Positions 43,317-49,592 of a stretch of DNA of 64,000 bases are shown piece after piece. The position numbers and the translations under genes are program-made. Numbering within the stretch: position 1 is the first letter of the stretch; each line of letters starts with the position of its first letter. The DNA is from DASZVB01 sp035545855 (GTDB taxonomy: Bacteria; Myxococcota_A; Polyangia; Polyangiales; Polyangiaceae), in contig DASZXK010000154.1 of the NCBI GenBank assembly GCA_035545855.1, positions 1 to 64,000 on the forward strand, written 5' to 3'. The notes beneath the pieces are model-generated. The model was not told the origin of the DNA, ran no database searches, and worked only from the letters and a program-made list of their open reading frames with translations.

Positions 43317-45078
43317 GGCGCTCGTCGTCCTCCTCGGAATGACGGCGAGCGCTCCTTCGCTCGCCGCGTCCCATCCCCCGGGCGTCACGTACCCGCTGAT
43401 GCCGGCGGCCGTCCAGCCCGCGGATCTCGCGCAGCCGCTTCCTTCCACGCGGCGCTACGTGCTCGTCTGGAAGGATCAGCTCGCGGACGCCGTTTCGGGT
43501 ATCACGAGCGCCCAGAAGGACTTCATCGTCACGCACTACGTCGGGACGCAGAAGCTCTTCAAGCACCAGATCGACGAGTACCGGCAGAAGAACCCGAACT
43601 TCCTCTCGCTCGTCTATCACCTCGCGTACGGCCTGAACGGCGCGGACCAGTCGAACCCCGTCGGCAACATCACGGGGCCCGACACGTTCGGCCAGGAAGA
43701 CACGGACACGTTCACGCCGTACGTCGCCGCTCACTCCCTCACGCGGGAGAACGCCTACCAGCACTTCACGACGCCCCCGGGCGTCGCGAACCGTGTGAGC
43801 TACCCGGACCCGTACTGGCTCATGGACGTCTCGTCGCCCGAGTGGCGCTCGTACCTCTTCGACACGCTCGTCGAGTGGCAGGGTTATGCGACGACGAAGT
43901 CCACGGGAGTGTTCCTCGACGTCGCATTCCCGCCCTGGTTCGACTACTCGCCGGACGCCTGGTGGACGGAGCCCGCGGGCGGATCGTCCCGCACGGCGCT
44001 CCGCGATTTCTGGAACCCGCGAGCGAAGGACTACTTCGACGCGATGCGGGCCGCGTTCGCGAAGACGGCGAACCACCCGCGCTACCTCGTCATCCCGAAC
44101 ACGGACGCGCTCGTCGACGGTACGGACGAGCCCGAGTTCCTCGCCGGGACGGACGGCGTGTTCACCGAGAACTGGCAGGTGTCCCTCGCGAGCCCCGGCG
44201 ACTGGAACCTCTCCGCGCGGCGCATCGAGAAGTACGCCACGAGCCAGGGGAAGGTCTGGATGGCCGACGTGACGAAGGCAGGGACGGATCTGACGCCGTC
44301 CGAGCGCGAGCAGCTCATCGGGACGTATCTCCTCGTCCGGAACGGCACGAGCTACATCATGTTCGGCAACTCGGACGTCACCTGGTACCCCGAGTACGAG
44401 CTCGACCTCGGCGGCTACGTGGACGAGCCGCCTGTCGACCTCGAGGACCTTCGCGTCGCGGGCAACGGCGGCTCGGAAGGCGGCCTCTATGCGCGCAAGT
44501 ACGTCAGCGGGCTCGTGCTCGTGAACTCCTCGGACGGGCAGCTCTCCACCGGCGTGGACCGTGCGATGAAGCGTGCTCAGTGGTCGGGAGGGGGAGAGGT
44601 CGCGGCGGACGGGACGCTCCCGACGTTCTCCCTCACGTGGGACATCGACGTCGCGCCGGGCACAGTCACCCTGGACGCGCGCACCGTCGTGATCCTCCGC
44701 GACGCAGCCGGTCCGCCTCCGCCCGGTGTGGAGCCGGGGATCTGCGCGTGCGACGGGGGCACGGTCGGAGCCGGCGGCGTCGGCACCGCGGGCGCGGGGG
44801 GAGCGTCGAGCGCCTCCGGCGGCGCGACCGCGAACGGCGGAGCGAGTGGGGCGAGTGCCGCCGGCGGATCGACGAACGGCGCGGGCGGTGCGGCGTCGGC
44901 CCCCGACGGCGGCATCGGCGGCTCGCCCTCCGCGGCGAAGGACAGCGGCGGATGCGGCTGTCACACCGCGGCGAACGGCGCGCGCGGGTCCGGACCCGGG
45001 ACGCTCCTGTCCGCCGTGGTGGCCCTGGTCGCTTCCCGGCGCCGACGAAGGCGAGCATCGGTCACCGCGGTCTGCTAG
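43228..45078 (+). CDS. Putative glycoside hydrolase (TIM-barrel, GHL-type) with MYXO-CTERM tail; start uncertain
   Basis: No ATG, GTG or TTG sits directly before the hydrophobic signal ALVVLLGMTASAPSLAA. The nearest upstream start is GTG 43228, inside the previous gene and 36 residues before the signal; ATG 43339 would start inside the signal. Residues about 60-370 read like hypothetical glycosyl hydrolases (RRYVLVWKDQ, STGVFLDVAFPPWFDYSP with an Asp, YLVIPNTDAL, GVFTENWQ with a Glu), with candidate acid residues on barrel strands. A Gly/Ala/Ser spacer leads to GGCGC, a hydrophobic stretch and RRRRRR, a MYXO-CTERM tail. Overlap or near-abutment with the upstream gene suggests coupling. Confidence 0.72.
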   Translation: MTDASRRGSGNSATAASAAPRRARSGSRSKALVVLLGMTASAPSLAASHPPGVTYPLMPAAVQPADLAQPLPSTRRYVLVWKDQLADAVSGITSAQKDFIVTHYVGTQKLFKHQIDEYRQKNPNFLSLVYHLAYGLNGADQSNPVGNITGPDTFGQEDTDTFTPYVAAHSLTRENAYQHFTTPPGVANRVSYPDPYWLMDVSSPEWRSYLFDTLVEWQGYATTKSTGVFLDVAFPPWFDYSPDAWWTEPAGGSSRTALRDFWNPRAKDYFDAMRAAFAKTANHPRYLVIPNTDALVDGTDEPEFLAGTDGVFTENWQVSLASPGDWNLSARRIEKYATSQGKVWMADVTKAGTDLTPSEREQLIGTYLLVRNGTSYIMFGNSDVTWYPEYELDLGGYVDEPPVDLEDLRVAGNGGSEGGLYARKYVSGLVLVNSSDGQLSTGVDRAMKRAQWSGGGEVAADGTLPTFSLTWDIDVAPGTVTLDARTVVILRDAAGPPPPGVEPGICACDGGTVGAGGVGTAGAGGASSASGGATANGGASGASAAGGSTNGAGGAASAPDGGIGGSPSAAKDSGGCGCHTAANGARGSGPGTLLSAVVALVASRRRRRRASVTAVC

Positions 45079-45116
45079 TCTCCCGGCCGGCCGGCGGATT
45101 TTGGCGAGGAGCACCC

Positions 45117-46112
45117 GTGTCTTATAAGTATTCGATTGTAGGCGCTTTTTCTCTTCTCTCTCTGGTCGCGTGCAGCTCCAAGGACGACGCGAAGCCCGGA
45201 ACGGCTCCCTCGAACGGAACCCCGGACGCCGGAAACCCCGGGACGGACTCGGGCGGCGGCGCGTATCCCGCTCCGGCCCCCGACTCCTGCATCACGGACG
45301 TCACGCCGGGCAAGCAGTCGCTCGAGTGCGAGGGTCTGAAGTTCGAGCTGAACGTCCCCGAGACCTGTCTCACCGCCCCGTGCGGCTTCATCGTGGACGT
45401 CCACGGCTTCGGCATGACCGGGCCCGTCGAGATCTCGCACACGAAGATGCCGGAGCTCGCCGGAGCGAAGGGGTACATCGTGATCGAGCCGTCGGCGCCC
45501 GCGCCGGCCGGGGGCGGCCTTCCCGCGTGGGCTCCCGCGAACGACGATCAGGTCTTCGCGATCATGAATCACGTCATCGACGTGTGGCACGTGGACGCGA
45601 AGCGCATTCATTTCGACGGCTACTCCATGGGCGGCTGGATGACCTGGCGCTTCGTCTGCAAGCACTCGGACATCCTCGCGTCCGCGGCGCCCATCTCCGC
45701 GGGCTCACAGCCGCCCGGCGGGAGCTGCGCGTTCACGGGAGACGAGATGCCGGCGCGCGAGATCCCGATCCTCTACACGCACGGTCGCACGGACGGCCTC
45801 GTGCCGTACTCGACGGCGGAGACGGAGCGCGACGCGGTCATCGCGGCGTGGGGCTTCGGCGCTCCGGAATCCGTCGAGGGCGGCTCGGACTACCAGTGGG
45901 ATCGCTACACGAACGACAACGGCACGGTCTTCGAGTTCGTGCAACACGACTGGAAGACGTCCTTCTCGTTCCCCACGAAGCTGAACGGCCACTGCTTCCC
46001 CGCGAAGCCCGGCTTCCTCACGGCGGACGCCTTCCTCGCCTGCGACGCGACGTCCAAGTTCAACTGGAGCGAGCGCGTACTGGACTTCTTCGTCGCCCAC
46101 CCGATGAAGTAG
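45117..46112 (+). CDS. Secreted PHB-depolymerase/feruloyl-esterase-like lipoprotein
   Basis: The GTG at 45117 follows a strong GCGAGGAG site and gives 331 residues with a lipobox (LVAC, Cys19). The alpha/beta-hydrolase elements are present: oxyanion HGFGM (96-100), nucleophile S170 in DGYSMGG, acid D226 in THGRTDGLVPY, and H277 in FVQHDWKTS. This is the esterase_phd/LpqC type, which cleaves polyhydroxybutyrate oligomers or feruloyl-polysaccharide esters. It lies 38 bp after the glycosidase-like gene, so secreted degradation of a plant-like or microbial polymer is a fair inference. Confidence 0.9.
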   Translation: MSYKYSIVGAFSLLSLVACSSKDDAKPGTAPSNGTPDAGNPGTDSGGGAYPAPAPDSCITDVTPGKQSLECEGLKFELNVPETCLTAPCGFIVDVHGFGMTGPVEISHTKMPELAGAKGYIVIEPSAPAPAGGGLPAWAPANDDQVFAIMNHVIDVWHVDAKRIHFDGYSMGGWMTWRFVCKHSDILASAAPISAGSQPPGGSCAFTGDEMPAREIPILYTHGRTDGLVPYSTAETERDAVIAAWGFGAPESVEGGSDYQWDRYTNDNGTVFEFVQHDWKTSFSFPTKLNGHCFPAKPGFLTADAFLACDATSKFNWSERVLDFFVAHPMK

Positions 46113-46122
46113 CTGCCCCGCT

Positions 46123-46158
46123 GGATGCCCCACCCGGCATCCCGCTTCGCGGGATGCC
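46123..46158 (+). other. Mutually exclusive hairpins after the esterase gene
   Basis: A perfect 10-bp stem, GGCATCCCGC (46136-46145) with GCGGGATGCC (46149-46158), has a 3-base loop. The left arm can instead pair with GGATGCC at 46123-46129. There is no T-tract. It lies 11 bp beyond the esterase stop and could be a transcript-end stabiliser or an attenuator-like switch. Confidence 0.45.
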
Positions 46159-46171
46159 GACCGCCCCCAAT

Positions 46172-46221
46172 GTCGGTGCTCGCCCGGCAGCCGGGCTGCG
46201 CGCCGCCATGGGGCGGTGCGG
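46172..46221 (+). repeat. Left terminal inverted repeat of the 877-bp element
   Basis: Begins GTCGGTGCTCGCCCGGCAGC. It matches the reverse complement of the right arm at 43/50 positions, with no gaps. It contains the hairpin GCCCGG-CAG-CCGGGC. Confidence 0.7.
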
Positions 46222-46421
46222 TCGGTAGCGAGGTCGTTCCGGCGTCGCGCCCGGGAGAGGTAGCGGCGAGCGTCAGCTCGTGTCGGGCGCGATGCTTCCG
46301 GAAGAGTGCTACCGGCGCGGCCAGTGCGCGTGGAAGGGACGACGGAGAGCCGCCCTGCGCCGGCATCAGTCTTCCGGAAGCCTGGGTTCGGTCCGTCACG
46401 CGCCGACGACAGGGTGGACCC

Positions 46422-46709
46422 GCACCGCGAGCTGCGGTGGGCCGTCCGTTCTCGTTCCTGAGCATTCATGCAAGAATGGAAAATCGGCACCGAAACGGCC
46501 GTGAACGTGAGCCTTCGCTTCGCGAGCTTCCTGGCTTTCTCGGAAACGGGCTTCCGAGAGAGCGTCGATGGCGAAGACTCGCTCCCCGAGCGCGAGAGTG
46601 CCGAGGAGAGCGCGCCGTCGACGCTTTCTCGGAAGCACACACCCCGAGACGACGCTTCACGTCGCACGGCGCCACCGAGGGTGTGCTCCGGAACTCCTAG
46701 GGAGGGTCC
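46422..46709 (+). repeat. Tandem repeat unit 1 (288 bp)
   Basis: Begins GCACCGCGAGCTGCGG. It contains the hairpin CTTTCTCGGAA/TTCCGAGAGAG (46534-46562 region) and ACACACCCC facing GAGGGTGTGCTC around an inner CGACGCTTCACGTCG stem. It is very similar to unit 2, with scattered substitutions and small indels. Confidence 0.75.
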
Positions 46710-46990
46710 GCACCGCGAGCCGCGGCGGGCCGTCCGTTCTAGTTCCTGAGCATTCGCGCCGAGACGAAAATCGGCACCGAAACGGCCGTGAACGTGAACC
46801 TTCGCTTCGCGAGCTTCCTGGCTTTCTCGGAAACAGGCTTCCGAGAGAGCGACGACGGCGAAGACTCGCTCCCCGATCTCGAGAGCGCCGAGACGAGGGC
46901 GCCTTCGACGCTTTCTCGGAAGCTCACACCCCGACACGACGCTTCACGTCGCCCGGCGCTACCGAGGGTGTGCTCCGGAACTCCTTCGAC
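46710..46990 (+). repeat. Tandem repeat unit 2
   Basis: Begins GCACCGCGAGCCGCGG, 288 bp after unit 1. The same hairpins are kept (TTTCTCGGAA...TTCCGAGAGAG near 46822-46849; CACACCCCG...GAGGGTGTGCTC near 46925-46976). The frames that stay open across both units are on the minus strand and have no start context. Confidence 0.75.
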
Positions 46991-46998
46991 GGCTCACG

Positions 46999-47048
46999 CG
47001 GCACCGCCCCGTGGCCGCGCGGAACCCGGCTGCCGGGTGAGCACGGAC
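46999..47048 (-). repeat. Right terminal inverted repeat of the 877-bp element
   Basis: Read on the minus strand it begins GTCCGTGCTCACCCGGCAGC, matching the left arm. It contains ACCCGG-CTG-CCGGGT and ends 18 bp before the stop codon of the gene at 47067. Confidence 0.7.
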
Positions 47049-47066
47049 GCTTGAGCAAAGGCCCCC

Positions 47067-47627
47067 CTAGAAACTCAATCGGTGCGAGAGCCGCGGGGCC
47101 GTCACCCACGGCCGGGCGAGGACCTGTGCCTTCGCGTTCTTCGCCCCCGACACGATGAGCGAGGCGACGTGCCACCCGACGATGAGCCCGGCGTGCCCGG
47201 GCGTCACGTCGTCGTAGCCGTGAAGCGTGAAGACGGCCGAGCGCGGGGATTCCACCTCGAGCGAGAGCTCTCCGAAGTCGAAGTACATCGGCCAGGCGGT
47301 GCGCATGAGCTGGAGCGTGCCGACGGGGTCGTTCTGCCGCACGAACCCCTTGTGATAGCTGCCGAGCGCCTGGATCCCGCCGGCGGTGCCCATCTCGAGG
47401 GCCTTCGCCTCGCTCTCGCCGAGCACCTCTTTGTAGGTGAGCTGGACGATCTCGAGGAACGGCACGAACGGGTACCACTCGCTCGCGAGAATTCGCTCCT
47501 CGAGCAGCGCCTCGGCCGACTCGGACAGATGGCCGAGCGGGGTCGTCTTTCGGCGGGCCCGCAGGAACCTGGCGAGCCCGACCACGTTGACGCCCTTGAT
47601 CCGCCGGGCGCTCGGGGGCTTCGCCAT
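47067..47627 (-). CDS. DUF2378/TIGR02265-like protein (second member)
   Basis: The protein has 186 residues from ATG 47627. Segments ASEWYPFVPFLEIVQLTYKE, GTAGGIQALGSYHKGF, LQLMRTAWPMYFDFGEL and TPGHAGLIVGWHVASLIV parallel the protein at 33128-33781. No catalytic motif is known for this family, which is expanded in myxobacteria. Its stop lies 18 bp from the inverted-repeat end of the 877-bp element; the paralogue shows the same arrangement with the related repeat. The upstream gap to 47833 is shared with the divergent dehydrogenase gene. Confidence 0.6.
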   Translation of the reverse strand: MAKPPSARRIKGVNVVGLARFLRARRKTTPLGHLSESAEALLEERILASEWYPFVPFLEIVQLTYKEVLGESEAKALEMGTAGGIQALGSYHKGFVRQNDPVGTLQLMRTAWPMYFDFGELSLEVESPRSAVFTLHGYDDVTPGHAGLIVGWHVASLIVSGAKNAKAQVLARPWVTAPRLSHRLSF

Positions 47628-47774
47628 GAATTCACCAGTCTAGCCCATGAAGCAGCGCCTGCCCCGTGAAGCGGCAGCGGAACGCCGGACCGGCTCGGAG
47701 CGCATCGCGGCCGCATCGTCGGCGAAACCCGCCGTACGCTCGCCCGCGGAACCCGGCCAGGAATCCAAATTCGT

Positions 47775-47803
47775 TTGACACGTGAGGTATCGCGGCATAA
47801 CCC
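47775..47803 (+). promoter_or_regulatory. Probable sigma-70 promoter of the SDR gene
   Basis: TTGACA at 47775-47780 is an exact -35 box. A 17-bp spacer leads to TAACCC (47798-47803); CATAAC at 47796-47801 is an alternative -10 with a 15-bp spacer. The leader would be about 25 bases. Identified by eye. Confidence 0.4.
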
Positions 47804-47832
47804 ACGGGTCCTCTCAGCGGGAGACACCGAAA

Positions 47833-48723
47833 ATGAGCATCGATTTCAAGGGTAAGGTCGCGATCGTCACGGGTGCCGGCGCAGGGCTCGGCAGGAACCA
47901 CGCTCTCGAGCTCGCGAAGCGCGGCGCGAAGGTCGTCGTGAACGACCTCGGCAGCTCCGTGGACGGCTCGGGCGGTTCGAGCGCGGCGGCCCAGGCGGTC
48001 GTGGAAGAGATCAAGAAGGCGGGCGGCGAGGCGATCGCGAACGGCGCCTCGGTCTCCGACAAGAAGGGTGCGGAGAGCATCGTCGCCGACGCCGTGAAGG
48101 CGTTCGGCACGGTCGACATCCTCATCAACAACGCCGGCATCCTCCGGGACAAGTCCTTCATGAAGGGCACGCTCGAGGACTTCGAGCTCATCGTGAACGT
48201 CCACCTCCTCGGCTCCGTCTACGTGACGAAGGCCGCCTGGCCGATCATGAACGAGAAGGGCTACGGCCGGGTCATCATGACGACGTCGTCGTCCGGCCTG
48301 TACGGCAACTTCGGCCAGTCGAACTACGGCGCGGCGAAGATGGGCGTCATCGGCCTCATGAACACCCTCAAGATCGAGGGCGAGAAGAAGAACGTGAAGG
48401 TGAACGCGATCGCCCCCATCGCGGCGACGCGCATGACCGAGAACCTCGGCATCCCCGAGGAGTTCTTCAAGAAGCTGAAGCCCGAGCTCGTGACCCCCGC
48501 GGTGCTCTACCTCGCGAGCGAGCAGGCCCCGACGGGCCTCATCATCGAGGCGGGCGCCGGTCACTACTCGAAGGTCGCGATCATGGAAGCCAAGGGCGTC
48601 AAGCTCGGGGACGCCGTGACCCCGGAAGACATCGAGAAGAACATCGGCAAGATCACGGACATGTCGAACGCCGACGAGTTCACGATGGGCGGCGCGGCGT
48701 CGATGAAGATCTTCTCCTCCTGA
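47833..48723 (+). CDS. Short-chain dehydrogenase, MFE-2-like 3-hydroxyacyl-CoA dehydrogenase
   Basis: ATG 47833 gives 296 residues, a longer form than classic SDRs. The NAD(P)-binding TGAGAGLG begins at residue 13, the ND following the second strand favours NAD, and NNAG is at 99-102. The catalytic set is S152 (or a neighbouring Ser), Y165 and K169. The opening FKGKVAIVTGAGAGLGRNHALELAKRGAKVVVNDLG matches the dehydrogenase part of peroxisomal multifunctional enzyme type 2, which oxidises (3R)-hydroxyacyl-CoA. Relatives are also annotated as dehydrogenases of steroid side-chain degradation. The extra C-terminal 45 residues occur in this subfamily. A terminator follows. Confidence 0.9.
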   Translation: MSIDFKGKVAIVTGAGAGLGRNHALELAKRGAKVVVNDLGSSVDGSGGSSAAAQAVVEEIKKAGGEAIANGASVSDKKGAESIVADAVKAFGTVDILINNAGILRDKSFMKGTLEDFELIVNVHLLGSVYVTKAAWPIMNEKGYGRVIMTTSSSGLYGNFGQSNYGAAKMGVIGLMNTLKIEGEKKNVKVNAIAPIAATRMTENLGIPEEFFKKLKPELVTPAVLYLASEQAPTGLIIEAGAGHYSKVAIMEAKGVKLGDAVTPEDIEKNIGKITDMSNADEFTMGGAASMKIFSS

Positions 48724-48742
48724 GAAGCGCTTCCGACGACGA

Positions 48743-48777
48743 GACGGGCCTGCCTCACGGCGGGCCCGTCGTGTTTT
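48743..48777 (+). terminator. Rho-independent terminator after the SDR gene
   Basis: The stem GACGGGCC (48743-48750) pairs with GGCCCGTC (48763-48770) and is extended inside by GCC/GGC around a TCAC loop. GTGTTTT follows. It lies 20 bp after the SDR stop. Confidence 0.75.
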
Positions 48778-48962
48778 GTCCTCCTCGACGAGAGCCCCGC
48801 GTGGCCCGTGGGGACGCCCCTCGGGTTCGACGACGAGGTCCGGCTGATCGAACCCGCGCTCGGTCGCGCCGGAGAGCGGTTCCACCTCGTCGGACACTCT
48901 ACGGAGGCGCGGTCGCGTTGAAGGTCGCCGTCTTCGTCGAACGAATCGGCTCGGCGACGTGA
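48778..48962 (+). pseudogene. Frameshifted alpha/beta-hydrolase fragment
   Basis: One frame reads VLLDESPAWPVGTPLGF and ends ERFHLVGHS. One base is then missing, and the next frame continues YGGAVALKVAVFVERIG to a TGA at 48960-48962. Joined, this gives the classic FHLVGHSYGGAVALKVA nucleophile elbow of alpha/beta hydrolases. The N-terminal and C-terminal parts of a normal hydrolase are absent. It begins within the terminator of the SDR gene. Confidence 0.7.
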
Positions 48963-48984
48963 ATGCGGGTGCTAGATCTCCGTC

Positions 48985-49164
48985 GTGGCGCAGACGACGT
49001 GCCCGCACTGCGGAGAACCGATAGACACCTTCCCGGATCCCGGCGGCGGCGAGCAGCAGGAGTACATCGAAGACTGCGCGGTCTGCTGCCGACCGATCCT
49101 GTTTTCGGCCGTGATGGACCCGGAAACGGAGGAGTTCCTCGTGGACGCTTCGCCGGAGGTGTGA
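48985..49164 (+). CDS. CPXCG-motif Cys-rich small protein (59 aa)
   Basis: The GTG at 48985, just after an in-frame TAG, gives 59 residues: VAQTTCPHCGEPIDTF, then EYIEDCAVCCRPILFSA and a short acidic tail. Two Cys pairs (C6/C9 and C34/C37, with an extra C38) and the Tyr-x-Glu-Asp-Cys pattern fit the CPXCG (PF14255) family, small putative zinc-binding proteins of unknown role. The frame continues past its TGA into the next remnant. Confidence 0.75.
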   Translation: MAQTTCPHCGEPIDTFPDPGGGEQQEYIEDCAVCCRPILFSAVMDPETEEFLVDASPEV

Positions 49165-49545
49165 AGGTGTGAGGACTCGCCCGACCGGAACGCAATCGGA
49201 TCGATCGGCACCGCCGGCTCCGGTGGGAGCAGCGGGACGCCTGCCGACGGGGGCGTCGGCGCGACCGCGAGCGGCGCTGGCGGCACGCAGTGCCTTCCGA
49301 CGCCGGAGCGCACACGGCCCTGTCCGGACTTCGTGACGTCCGGTGACCCGTGCAGGACCTACGGCGACACGTGCGAGACGCTCGTCCCGACGGGAGGGGC
49401 GGGACGGTGCCAGCAGCCGCCATTCGTCGTGCGTCTGGTCTGTTGCCGGCACGGCTGGGCAGGCTCGTGCCCGGATTCCGACGCCCCTCCGGTCGAAGGC
49501 GAAGCGGGACCACCCGACGCGGGCGAGCGGGACGCAGGCGGCTGA
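49165..49545 (+). pseudogene. Remnant of a Gly-rich, Cys-containing lipoprotein
   Basis: Directly after the CPXCG stop, the same frame reads on to TGA 49545 with a Gly/Ser linker (GTAGSGGSSGTPADGG) and then a Cys-rich domain (CPDFVTSGDPCRTYGDTCETL, RLVCCRHGWAGSCPDS). That is the mature part of a myxobacterial lipoprotein without its signal peptide. The only start is GTG 49330 deep inside. It is most likely a 5'-truncated gene. Confidence 0.55.
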
Positions 49546-49592
49546 AGCACCGTTTCTGGGAACGAGCAGGAAACCGGTGGTAGGGAGGGCCG

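Larger units (their letters stand above)
46172..47048. mobile_element. 877-bp element bounded by 50-bp inverted repeats, containing a tandemly duplicated unit
   Basis: The ends 46172-46221 and 46999-47048 are inverted copies that match at 43 of 50 positions and each contain a CCCGGCAGCCGGG-type hairpin. Inside are a leader (46222-46421) and two tandem units with a 288-bp period. No transposase or other convincing gene lies inside, so it resembles a non-autonomous (MITE-like) element or a large structured non-coding locus. The right end is 18 bp from the stop of the DUF2378-like gene. No target duplication was found by eye. Confidence 0.6.

Noticed and set aside
37983..43448. An 1821-codon open frame on the minus strand
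   Set aside because: It runs antisense to the DUF4215 and Fic-like genes. The open frame follows from high GC and the Cys/Asp repeat codons. It has no start context and no recognisable domain.
46125..46990. Open frames across the repeat units on both strands as possible genes
   Set aside because: Indels between copies change the frame, there is no ribosome site, and peptides are low-complexity Ser/Arg. The sequence conservation tracks hairpins rather than codons.
46160..47066. Target-site duplication flanking the 877-bp element
   Set aside because: Comparing bases outside 46172 and 47048 shows no convincing identical short repeat, so transposition is not proven.
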